Shown here in pieces: positions 1 to 8,500 of a stretch of 9,689 nt of DNA. A model generated the notes under the pieces. That model was given only the letters and a program-made list of their open reading frames with translations. It was not told where the DNA came from and made no database searches. The stretch is taken from the NCBI GenBank assembly GCA_964575975.1, contig CAZNTU010000212.1, positions 1-9,689 on the forward strand, in the 5' to 3' direction. Origin of the DNA: G963674505 sp964575975. GTDB taxonomy: Bacteria > Desulfobacterota > Desulfobacteria > Desulfobacterales > SKZT01. The translations under genes were made by a program, and so were the position numbers. Position 1 is the stretch's first letter. Each line of letters opens with the position of its first letter.

Positions 1-38
1 TGGGCAAGAAAAAAGAAAAGAATTTCACCTGTCCAGGC

Positions 39-1373
39 ATGACCCGACGTCAATTCCTGCGTATCGGGGGGGCCGGTTTCGGGGCGGCCGCCCTTTCGAC
101 GGTGCTCGGATGCACCCGGCCCGAACGGGGGGAGGTCTCCATCGTTTTCGCCTGCGGACCGGACGATTCCGGCACCCTTAGGCCTCTCGTCGAGGCCTTC
201 AACAAAGCCAGCCGTGGCTCTATATCGGTGGTTTGGAGGGAAATGGACCGGGAATCGGACCGGTATTTCAGCCACCTCGCCGCCGAGTTCAAGGAAGGCC
301 GTGCTGTTGCGGATGTCATTGCCGCCGATGCCGTCTGGACCGCTCCGCTGGCGGACAAGGGATGGGTTCAGGATCTGTCGGGATGGTTTCACGACGTGTA
401 CGATCCCGTGGATTTCCTGGAGGCGCCTCTGCGGTCGGCGGCCTATCGGTTCCAAATCTGGGGGGTGCCCTGGTATACCGACGCGGGGATGCTCTTTTAC
501 CGGAAAGACATGCTGGACTCGGCCGGCTATACCAAGCCGCCGGCCACTTGGGAGGATTTGAAGCGGATGGCCGCGGACGTCAAGGAGAATACCGGGATAC
601 CCTACGGATTCGTCTTTCAGGGGTCCGATTACGAGGGGGGGACCGCCAACGCCCTGGAGTACATCTGGAATGCCGGCGGCCGCGTCATGACGCTGAATCT
701 TTCGGTGATGGGGGAAATCGGGCAAAACATGACCGACCCCAACATTATCACCGTGGACAGCGAGGCGTCGGCCCAAGGCCTGGCCATCGCCCGGAGCATG
801 GTTACAGAAAAGATCGCGCCGGAAGCGGTGGCCGATTTCCACGAAAGCGAATGCCTCGAGGCGTTCCTTGAAGGGAAAGCCGTCTTCATGCGCAATTGGC
901 CGAATGCTTTTCGAGCGGTGGCCGATTCCCGGCGGTCGGCCATCCGGCCCGAGCAGACGGGGCTCGCCCCCATTCCCGTTGCGGTCGGACAGGATCGAAG
1001 CTACAGCTGTATCGGCGGGTGGAACCTGATGATCCGCAAAGGGACCGACCCGGCCGTCCGGAAAGCCTCCCAAACATTCATCCGCTTTCTGACCGCGCCG
1101 GAGCAGCAGCGTCAACGGGCCGTTCGCGGCGGATTTCTTCCCACCCTGCGGGGCCTCTACGAAGACCCGGAAATCCTAAGGCAGGCCCCTGCAATGGCGC
1201 TCGGGAGAGAGGCCATCCTGAACGGACGCGTCCGGCCGGTTTCCCCCGCCTACATGGAGATGTCCTACCGCATCGCCCGAGCGCTTCAAAGCGTCCTCCG
1301 AGGCATGCCCCCTCGGACGGCGGTTCGGGGCCTTGCGGAGGAACTCCGGCAGATTATGCGTGAATATCGCTGA
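39..1373 (+). CDS. ABC-transporter sugar-binding lipoprotein (family 1 SBP), Tat-exported
   Basis: This is an extracytoplasmic solute-binding protein of the family that delivers sugars and oligosaccharides to ABC importers. The N-terminus has a near-perfect twin-arginine motif (TRRQFLR, residues 2-8), a short hydrophobic stretch, and a lipobox ending VLGC with Cys25 as the lipidation site. The mature protein would therefore be membrane-anchored and exported folded. The body is typical of the family: GVPWYTDAGMLFYRKDML near residue 143, then a PP-x-TWEDL segment, EGKAVFMRNWP near 280, and GGWNLMIRKGTDP near 325. At 444 residues it has normal length. No clear ribosome-binding site precedes the ATG, and the frame stays open to the window edge, so an earlier start cannot be excluded. 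Neighbouring trehalose genes suggest a trehalose or maltose-like ligand, comparable in role to LpqY of mycobacteria, but the ligand cannot be read from sequence. Partner permeases are not in the window. Confidence 0.9.
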   Translation: MTRRQFLRIGGAGFGAAALSTVLGCTRPERGEVSIVFACGPDDSGTLRPLVEAFNKASRGSISVVWREMDRESDRYFSHLAAEFKEGRAVADVIAADAVWTAPLADKGWVQDLSGWFHDVYDPVDFLEAPLRSAAYRFQIWGVPWYTDAGMLFYRKDMLDSAGYTKPPATWEDLKRMAADVKENTGIPYGFVFQGSDYEGGTANALEYIWNAGGRVMTLNLSVMGEIGQNMTDPNIITVDSEASAQGLAIARSMVTEKIAPEAVADFHESECLEAFLEGKAVFMRNWPNAFRAVADSRRSAIRPEQTGLAPIPVAVGQDRSYSCIGGWNLMIRKGTDPAVRKASQTFIRFLTAPEQQRQRAVRGGFLPTLRGLYEDPEILRQAPAMALGREAILNGRVRPVSPAYMEMSYRIARALQSVLRGMPPRTAVRGLAEELRQIMREYR

Positions 1374-1535
1374 TCGCGTCCGGCCAGTCCCCATCGAGGC
1401 AGAGAATTCGTAAAACATTCTCCGTGCAAGCGCTCCTTTCAGGTTTTTTGCCCGCACCAAGCGTACCTTGACGCCGTCGTTCGAAACTACGTAGCCAGAC
1501 CCCTTGTGCTTGATTCCTTCCGGCGCCACCACCCG

Positions 1536-1551
1536 ATCCACTTCAGTGGAT
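1536..1551. promoter_or_regulatory. short inverted repeat, possible operator
   Basis: The sequence ATCCACT-TC-AGTGGAT has two perfect 7-base arms around a 2-base centre, about 130 bases upstream of the otsAB start. The loop is too small for an RNA hairpin, so a site for a dimeric DNA-binding protein is the more natural reading. I do not recognise the motif and see no second copy. Confidence 0.25.
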
Positions 1552-1664
1552 GGATTCGGAGTATATCGCAGATTTTGCATGCCTGGCGAAAAGCATTTAC
1601 CGTGTTGGCCCCATTTGGTTCGAGATCTTTTTCAAGTATCGTTTTACAGGAATTCAAACTTCTC

Positions 1665-1675
1665 GGAAGGTGAGG
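1665..1675 (+). promoter_or_regulatory. ribosome-binding site deciding the otsAB start
   Basis: GGAAGGTGAGG lies 5 bases before the ATG at 1681 and is a strong purine-rich Shine-Dalgarno-like sequence. It supports that start over the in-frame ATG at 1504. The protein from 1681 begins directly with the conserved synthase N-terminus (VSNRLPV). Confidence 0.75.
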
Positions 1676-1680
1676 CCATC

Positions 1681-3843
1681 ATGCAATCCTTGACCATCGT
1701 TTCAAATCGCTTGCCGGTCACGGTAGGCGAAACCGTCGAAAAATCCTCGGGCGGATTGGTTTCCGCCTTGGAAGGCCTTGGAAACAAGTTCGAAATTCGA
1801 TGGATCGGATGGGCCGGCGGGGTTGTGGAGGACCCCGAGAAAAAAAAGGAGATCGCTTCGGAACTTAAAGACCGGTTCGATTTCACCCCTATCTTTTTAA
1901 GCGAACGGGAAGTAAAGGACTACTACAATGGATTTTCCAACTCGAGTCTTTGGCCGCTGTTGCACTACATGCCCTCCAACGCGCGGTACGAGGAACGATG
2001 GTTCCGGGAATACGAGAAGGTGAATCGGATGTTCGCCGAAAAGGTGCTGGAGAAGTCGGGACCGGACGATCTCGTTTGGGTACAGGACTACCATCTGATG
2101 CTTCTTCCATCGATGCTCCGCGAAGCCCGGCCGGACATGAACATCGGATTCTTCCTGCATACGCCTTTTCCCTCCTACGAAATATTCCGCTGCCATCCGA
2201 AGCGGGAACAAATCCTGAAAGGCCTTCTCGGCGCCGATCTGATCGGTTTTCATACGTTCGGCTACCTTCGGCATTTCCGAAGCACCGTGCTTCGGCTTTT
2301 GGGCATAGAGTCGGAACTGGACCATATCCCAGTGGAAACCCACAGGTGCGCCATCTCCGTCCATCCAATCGGCATCAATTCGGCAAAGTTCCGGGATTTC
2401 ATCGATTCCCCCGCTTTCAACCGGCGCCTGAGCGCGCTTCGGAAAGTCTACAGGGGAAAGAAAATCGTCCTGAGCGTCGAAAGGCTGGATTACAGCAAGG
2501 GGATTCCCCAGCGGTTGGAGGCCATCGACATGTTCCTGGAGGAGACCGGCCGGAAGGACGTGGTCTTTCTTTTCATCAGCGTCCCATCCAGGCAAAGCGT
2601 CCCCGAATACAGGGATCTTCGGCGCGAGGTCGAACTGAAGGTCAGTCAGGTCAACGGAAAGCATTCCTCCATCGGGGATGTCCCAGTCCATTTTATTTTC
2701 AGGTCGGTCACTTTCGAGGAATTGGCCGCTTTGTACGCCTTGGCGGACGTGTGCGCGGTCACGCCGCTTATGGACGGCATGAACTTGGTGGCGAAGGAAT
2801 ATGTTTTTTGCCAGGACGGAAAGGCCGGAGCCCTGGTTTTGAGCGAATTCGCCGGAGCGGCCCAGGAATTGGCTCACGCATATGTCGTGAATCCATATTA
2901 CGTTCGACAAATATGCGAGGCGATTATTAAAGGACTCGATGCCGACGAAGAGGAAAAGCGGCGGCGATTGGTTCCCATGAAAAAAAGAGTGGCGAAATAC
3001 GACGCCCGCTTCTGGGCGGAATCATTCATCGAGGCGCTGACGTCGAAATGCAGGAAAATTGCCTGTCCGGCGCCGCCCTCCCGATTGACCTCGGAAACAG
3101 CGGAGAAACTCCGGCGCGCGAGAGCCGCGGCGCTGTTCCTCGATTACGACGGCACCTTGGCGGATTTAGTAAAACACCCCGAGGAGGCGTCCCCCTCCGA
3201 CGATGTGAAGAGCTTGCTCTCGAGCCTTGCCGGCCTGGAAAATATCGAGGTCTATATGATCTCCGAGCGAAGCCGATCGGAAATGGACAGGTGGTTTTCA
3301 GGTTTCAACCTCAACCTGATCGCGGAAAACGGATATTATTGCAAGGAAAAAAAATCGGGCGACTGGGTCCTTATCTCGCCGGCGGCGGATCTGTCCTGGA
3401 AGGATCGTCTTCGGGACTATTTGAACATGTACACAGGGATGACGCCCGGGAGCCTGCTGGAGGAGAAGGACGCGTCCCTGGTATGGCACTACCGGAACTC
3501 CGATCCCGATTTCGGCGCGTGGAAAGCCCACCAGCTGGTATCGGAGCTTCAGGAGATGCTTTCGAACCTGCCCGTGCAGATTCATCACGGCAAAAAGAAC
3601 GTGGTGATCGCGTCGGCCCAGGCGAACAAAGGGGCCGCCGTTTCCCGTTTCATGGCCTCGAAAAACCACGATGCCGCATTGTGCGTCGGGGACGACGCCA
3701 CCGACGAAACCATGTTCCGGCTTTCCGACGAACGAATCGTCGGCGCGAAGGTCGGCGACGGCAGGGAAACCGACGCCGATTTTCGATGTTCTTCCCCCCA
3801 AGCGCTTCGCGCATTTCTACGCGAGCTGATATCCAAACCTTAA
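1681..3843 (+). CDS. otsA: bifunctional trehalose-6-phosphate synthase / phosphatase (OtsA-OtsB fusion)
   Basis: This is a cytosolic two-domain enzyme of 720 residues. Domain 1 (about 1-470) is a GT20 synthase that joins UDP-glucose and glucose-6-phosphate into trehalose-6-phosphate. Visible motifs are VSNRLP (7-12), a glycine loop at 24-25, WVQDYH with D136 and H138, FFLHTPFPS, ERLDYSKG with R268 and K273, and PLMDGMNLVAKE with D365 and E373; these match the substrate-binding residues of E. coli OtsA. Domain 2 (about 485-715) is a HAD trehalose-phosphatase: DYDGT with D488 and D490, the NKG lysine K650, and GDDATDE (670-676). Two positions deviate: the usual SGR reads SER (528-530), and the usual HG motif reads AENG with N550. 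The catalytic aspartates and lysine remain, so activity is possible but may be altered. Fused OtsA-OtsB proteins of about this length are known in bacteria and eukaryotes. Confidence 0.95.
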   Translation: MQSLTIVSNRLPVTVGETVEKSSGGLVSALEGLGNKFEIRWIGWAGGVVEDPEKKKEIASELKDRFDFTPIFLSEREVKDYYNGFSNSSLWPLLHYMPSNARYEERWFREYEKVNRMFAEKVLEKSGPDDLVWVQDYHLMLLPSMLREARPDMNIGFFLHTPFPSYEIFRCHPKREQILKGLLGADLIGFHTFGYLRHFRSTVLRLLGIESELDHIPVETHRCAISVHPIGINSAKFRDFIDSPAFNRRLSALRKVYRGKKIVLSVERLDYSKGIPQRLEAIDMFLEETGRKDVVFLFISVPSRQSVPEYRDLRREVELKVSQVNGKHSSIGDVPVHFIFRSVTFEELAALYALADVCAVTPLMDGMNLVAKEYVFCQDGKAGALVLSEFAGAAQELAHAYVVNPYYVRQICEAIIKGLDADEEEKRRRLVPMKKRVAKYDARFWAESFIEALTSKCRKIACPAPPSRLTSETAEKLRRARAAALFLDYDGTLADLVKHPEEASPSDDVKSLLSSLAGLENIEVYMISERSRSEMDRWFSGFNLNLIAENGYYCKEKKSGDWVLISPAADLSWKDRLRDYLNMYTGMTPGSLLEEKDASLVWHYRNSDPDFGAWKAHQLVSELQEMLSNLPVQIHHGKKNVVIASAQANKGAAVSRFMASKNHDAALCVGDDATDETMFRLSDERIVGAKVGDGRETDADFRCSSPQALRAFLRELISKP

Positions 3844-3851
3844 GATAGATC

Positions 3852-3878
3852 TTGCCTTTTTTTACGCGAAAATATAAG
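3852..3878 (+). promoter_or_regulatory. weak promoter-like pair before the PAS gene
   Basis: TTGCCT (3852-3857) and TATAAG (3873-3878) are separated by 15 bases, shorter than ideal. A T7 run in the same stretch follows a short AAGA/TCTT inverted repeat right after the otsAB stop and might instead act as a weak terminator. If this is a promoter, transcription would begin near the ATG at 3881, which would favour the internal start at 3992. Confidence 0.2.
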
Positions 3879-3880
3879 AG

Positions 3881-5524
3881 ATGGCGAAGGATTGTCAGCC
3901 CGTTGCCGATCCGCGCACCGTTATTCATGTACAACCGCGAGCCAATTTGGCCTCCCTGTTCCCTGAAAGGCCCGTAAAAAAGCTTTTAACTATGAATATG
4001 GAATTCAATACTTTTTCCAGCCTCGAACTTGATCCTATGGATGTCCTCTCCGCTGTCAACGAGGGCATCGTGATTATTCAAAAAGAAAATATTCTTTACG
4101 CCAACTCTGTTTTCCTGAACATGGCCGGCCGGACTTTCAAAAATATTGCCGGCAAATCCTTTGTCGAAATCGTCTCCGAAGAACAACGGAAAAAAGTGAC
4201 GGATTACCTTGACAATATGGAAAACCGAAATTCCGAGCAGGAAGAAATAGAATTCCAGTTCGAAAACAACAGGGAAAATTTTTTTTCGATGAAGGTCGGG
4301 GCAATATATTGCCGGAATACGCCGGCTATGTTGGGGCATATCAACGATGTCACCAAAAGGAGAAAGGAACGGCATGAAATCAGAAGACTCCACACAAGAT
4401 TGAGAAGCATACTCGACCATATGCGCGATCTGGTGCTTTCATTCTCGTATCTCGAGGAATTCGACAAAAGCGCCATAGACGATTTCTCTTTCTTTGACGA
4501 CCATCTTGTCGAAATCAATTCCTCCGCGGTGGGTTTCTATGAAATACCGGCTTCCTATATTCTCAACAAGAAAACAAGCGTTTTCGACTTCATCCACGAT
4601 CTTGATCGAAAAAAAGTTTTTGCCCATTATATAGAACTTTTCGACAAAGGAGTCTCCGAACTCACATACAGAATCGTCACCCCGACAGGTAGAATCAAAT
4701 GGGTATTGGATTACGGACGGGTCGAATTTATTTCGGGAAAGGTTAGAAGGGTCACTCACATAATTGAAGATATCACGGAAGAAAAGAAGGCGCTAGACGA
4801 AATCCGGGATAGCGAGGAAAAATACCGGAGAATATTCGAACGTTCCAAGGACATGATTTACATTCTCAAACCCAGCGGGCAAATTATCGACATCAATCCG
4901 GCCGGACTCAAGCTTCTCGGTCTCGACAGCAAAGAAGACGCAAGATCCAGAAACATGAAGGAGTTCCATGTCGATCTGGAAGCAAGAGCTTCGCTGGTGA
5001 AGGAAATCGTGGAAAAAGGGGAAGTCTCAAGACCCAGGTTGCTGCTAAAGAACCTCCAAAACGAAATTTTCGAAATCGGTTTGAACGTAATTGCGCAAAG
5101 GGACGAAAATGGAAAAGTCGTTTCTTATCAAGGCATAGTCCACAATATCACGGAAGCCGTGCGGCAAAAGGAACTAGAGGCGATCGGGCAGCTCGCCGGG
5201 TGTTTTGCCGACGATTTGGCATCGCCCTTGAGCGTCGTTTTCATGGGATTTCAATCGGTCAAGGCTTTCTTGTCCGATATACAAAAATTGACGGAAAAAC
5301 TTTCTGTCGCGAACAAATCGACCGAAATCAAGGATATCGTCGGCAAAATACAGGCCGACATTACCGATACCGACGATTTCATCGACGAAGTCGTTTTCGC
5401 AGTCGAGGATATCAAGCGACGACTGACGGAAATCAGGGAGCAGTATTGGAATTTGAAAAAAGTGCCGGACGGATTGGGAGGGTACATTTACCAAAGGGGC
5501 AACAAGAACAACGAAGGAAATTGA
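3881..5524 (+). CDS. triple-PAS sensor protein with degenerate histidine-kinase dimerisation segment
   Basis: This predicted soluble signalling protein has 547 residues from the first ATG and no membrane segment or signal peptide. Three PAS-like domains lie at about 52-157, 173-299 and 311-425. Each ends in a PAC-like phrase (INDVTKRR, IIEDITEEKK, IVHNITEAVR) and the linkers are helical. Next comes a stretch resembling a histidine-kinase H-box (GQLAGCFADDLASPLSVV, 436-453), but Asp444 sits where the phosphorylated His is expected. About 95 helical residues follow and the protein ends without any N, G1 or G2 box of an ATPase domain. It therefore cannot be a normal kinase; a dimeric sensor or adaptor is an inference. 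Neither the ATG at 3881 nor the in-frame ATG at 3992 has a good ribosome-binding site; starting at 3992 would remove 37 residues unrelated to PAS. The gene is richer in A+T than its neighbours. It follows otsAB by 37 bases, so co-transcription is possible. Confidence 0.85.
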   Translation: MAKDCQPVADPRTVIHVQPRANLASLFPERPVKKLLTMNMEFNTFSSLELDPMDVLSAVNEGIVIIQKENILYANSVFLNMAGRTFKNIAGKSFVEIVSEEQRKKVTDYLDNMENRNSEQEEIEFQFENNRENFFSMKVGAIYCRNTPAMLGHINDVTKRRKERHEIRRLHTRLRSILDHMRDLVLSFSYLEEFDKSAIDDFSFFDDHLVEINSSAVGFYEIPASYILNKKTSVFDFIHDLDRKKVFAHYIELFDKGVSELTYRIVTPTGRIKWVLDYGRVEFISGKVRRVTHIIEDITEEKKALDEIRDSEEKYRRIFERSKDMIYILKPSGQIIDINPAGLKLLGLDSKEDARSRNMKEFHVDLEARASLVKEIVEKGEVSRPRLLLKNLQNEIFEIGLNVIAQRDENGKVVSYQGIVHNITEAVRQKELEAIGQLAGCFADDLASPLSVVFMGFQSVKAFLSDIQKLTEKLSVANKSTEIKDIVGKIQADITDTDDFIDEVVFAVEDIKRRLTEIREQYWNLKKVPDGLGGYIYQRGNKNNEGN

Positions 5525-5540
5525 GAATCTTTCCCAAATA

Positions 5541-5554
5541 AAAGCCCTCGCTTT
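5541..5554. terminator. short hairpin between convergent genes, possible bidirectional terminator
   Basis: AAAGC-CCTC-GCTTT forms a 5-bp stem with a 4-base loop in the 35-base gap between two converging stop codons. Read on the - strand, the stem runs into TTTATTT, a reasonable U-rich tail for ending the large fusion gene. On the + strand the tail is poorer. The stem is short, so this is tentative. Confidence 0.35.
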
Positions 5555-5559
5555 CCCGA

Positions 5560-8500
5560 TCAGGATTTCGCCAGATCGAAATAGAGGGATTCTCCCGGCA
5601 TCAATTCGTAAACATCGCCTCCGAACCCGATCCGGATTTCCTTTTCCAATACTGGAGGACCGGTGACCTTCAACGTATCGGAGTTCGCTTCGATTTCCAA
5701 ATTCCGGTTCCTGTAGCGAATCCGAAGCTTCAGGCATTCCAGTTCCCGAGGAAGGCACGGATTGAACCAAAGCGTGTCCTCCCGGACCTCCATGCCCAAA
5801 TACCCCCGCTGAAGCTGGTCCACCGTCCCGGCCATGGCGCCAAGGTGGATTCCCTCGGGAGTGGTGCCTCCCTGAATGTCGTACACGTCGCTCTTCAAGG
5901 CCTCCTTGAACTGGCTCCACGATCCGGTTCGGTCTCTTCTGGTCAAAACCCACGCGTGAACCACCCGGCTCAGCGTCGAGCCGTGGGACGTGCGCTTGAT
6001 GTAATACTCGATGTTTTTCGGAATGGTCTCGTACTCGAATTCGTAGCCCAGCCCGCGGAATATTTCCCCGAGTTCCTCGGCCGAGAGAAGATAGAACAGC
6101 ATCAGGACGTCGGCTTGTTTGGAGGCCTTATACCGGTTGGTGGAATCGTTTTCCGCCTCCAGGACGCGGTCCAGGCGCTGGATATTGCCGTACTTTTTCT
6201 CGTATCCCTCCCAGTCGAATTCCTTGAGATCCTCGTAGCCCTCGAACTGGCTGATGATCCCATCCTCGTGGAAAACGACCCGCATTTTTTTGGTAATGTC
6301 CTCCCAGTGCGACAACTCGTCCATTCCCAGATCCAGCTTGTCGAAGATTTCCTCTCGAACGTCCGACGGAAGAACGTTCAGCAATTCTCTCGTTCTTTTC
6401 AGGACCCAAACCACCATGACGTTTGTGTAAGAATTGTTTTTCAGCCCGCCCTCCTCGGCGTCCGGGTAGCCGTCGTGGTATTCGTCGGGACCCATTACCC
6501 CCGGAATTTCGTAGCGGTCCAGCTTGGGATTGTACGTGGAGATGCTCGCCCAGAACCGGGCGATTTCCAGCATCATCTCCGCCCCGTAGAAACTCATGAA
6601 TTCCATGTCCCGCGAAACCTGGTAGTACTGATACAGATTGTACGCGATGGCGATATTGACGTGCCGCTGCCGATGGCTTCTGTCGGGAACCCATCGTCCG
6701 GACTTGGGGTTCAGGTGCAACTGCTGGCTTTCCTCCCGGCCGCTGCTTCCGCTCTGCCACGGAAACATGGCCCCTCTGAATCCGGCTTCGCTCGCGGCCT
6801 TCCGGGCTTCGTTCAAACGACGGTAGCGATATGCGAGAAGGGCTTTGGTGATTTCCGGCAAGCGAAAATTGATCATGGGAAAAACAAACAGCTCGTCCCA
6901 GAAAATATGTCCTCTGTAGGCCTCCCCGTGCCATCCGCGCGCCGGGGCGCCCACGTCCAATGCCATGCTCAGGGTGTTGGGGGAGATGGTCTGGAGAACG
7001 TGGAATATATACAGGTGCGCGATCATGGCGATTTGCGTCAGCGTCTTTTCGGATTCTTCGGCCCTTAGCTTCATCTCGAATTTTTTCCAGATATGCCGCC
7101 ACGCGATTCGGTGGGCGCTGACAAGGGCTGCGAACGACGCCGCTTCCCGGACCGCTTTGACGGCCTCCAGGCCGGACTCCGAAATGGCCGGGTCGTTGCT
7201 CGTGTAAAGGCTGACGATCTTTTCGACCGTTACCGGTTCCCCCTTTTCGATATCTATCGGAAAGATGGAGGCGGCGTAGCCGTTTTGGGCCAGGGTGCGT
7301 CTCTTGACGAAAACGCGGGATCGATTTTGGAACGCTCGAGTACGCGCGGCGACCGCCACCCGCAGATCGGACTGGTTGGTTTTGACCTTCACGAAAACGG
7401 TGTCGTGCCCGGGAGCGTCGGCTTCCAAATGATCCAAATGCCGGTTGTTGAGCTTGCTGTATCTTTTCACCCCGGCGTTCGCCACCCGACCGTCCACGGC
7501 AGACTTGAACTCTATTTTCCCGGACCAGTTTTCCGCCACCAGCGTGGTTTCCAGCCCCGCCATGTGAACGTCGGTCATGCTCACGATTCTTCGCTCGGTC
7601 AGCAATGTTATCCGGTTCTTCTCGTCCTTGAACCTGACCCGACGGTAAAGAATGCCGTGCCGGACGTCAAGTTCCTGCTTGTATTCGAGGATCTTGACGT
7701 TGGAAAGCGAAAACCACGGTCCCGACTCGATCCGAAAGGTCAGCGGCAGCCAGTTGGGCATATTCACCAAGTCTTCGTTTTCGATGATGCGTCCGGCGAT
7801 TTCCGTTTTCAAACGGTTGTAGCCGCCCGCGATGTAAGTTCCCGGATAGTGGACGTCGTCGGCTTCGGACTCGGGAGCCGCCCCGCGCGCGCAAAAATAG
7901 CCGTTACCCAGAGTGCAGAGAGCCTCCCTCAATTTTTCGTTTTTCGGGTCGAAACCTTGATAAACCAAGCGCCAGTCCCGTTTTGTCTTTCTTTCGTGGA
8001 TGGACAGAAACAAATGTCTCAAAAACAGTTGGACCTCGTGCGGGTCCAGAAGGCTGAACTCGGCCTCGCTTTTGCGCGCGACGCCGTCGTCCACGACGAT
8101 CCCCAGACCGTCTTTCTTCAACTCCCGAAACGCGTCCTCGTCGGTGACGTCGTCGCCGATAAAAATCGGAAACGCCTTTTCCCCGTCCACTTCGATGGCG
8201 TTTTTCAAAAGCCAGCGAACGGCCTTTCCCTTGTCCCAGTCCAAGTCCGGCTGGATTTCGAACACCTTTTTGCCGTAGGTCTTTCGAAGGTTGGAAAAGG
8301 ACTTGCGGACCTCGTCCACCACATCGGCCACCTTTTTCTCGTCCTCTTCCGAAACTTCCCGGTAATGGATGGCGATGGAGAACTTCTTGCGTTCCAGGCG
8401 GGAGCCCTCGATGGAATCCAGGCGCTTCTCAAGTTCCTTCTCGGCTTCGTCGAGAGTGGGCAAGAATTCCGAGCCGATATCGTGGGAAATCCGGCGGTCT

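Larger units (their letters stand above)
1374..1680. other. intergenic region / putative otsAB leader
   Basis: This is a 307-base gap between the binding-protein gene and otsAB. It holds an imperfect palindrome at 1536-1551, a T6 run at 1444-1449 without a convincing stem, and a weak promoter-like pair: TTGGTT at 1615-1620 and TATCGT at 1637-1642, 16 bases apart. The otsAB frame stays open upstream to 1504, but that stretch lacks synthase-like sequence and a ribosome-binding site. A reverse-strand frame from 1580 is also open but has no ribosome-binding site and runs into the binding-protein gene. The gap suggests otsAB is transcribed separately from the upstream gene. Confidence 0.5.

Noticed and set aside
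1424..1449. T6 run after an AGCGCT palindrome, considered as a terminator for the binding-protein gene
   Set aside because: No stable stem sits directly before the T-run; the only adjacent pairing is 3 bp (CCT/AGG).
1176..1580. Reverse-strand open frame of 134 codons overlapping the end of the binding-protein gene and the gap
   Set aside because: It has no ribosome-binding site before its ATG, overlaps about 200 bases of a well-supported gene on the other strand, and has no motif I recognise. Only its first 60 codons look protein-like.
1504..1680. 59-codon upstream extension of otsAB
   Set aside because: The ATG at 1681 has a strong ribosome-binding site and starts exactly at the conserved synthase N-terminus. 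The extension shows no family-like sequence.
1897..2910. Long - strand open frame (337 codons) opposite the synthase domain
   Set aside because: The + strand here encodes the full set of GT20 motifs. The reverse frame is a by-product of GC-biased codon positions.
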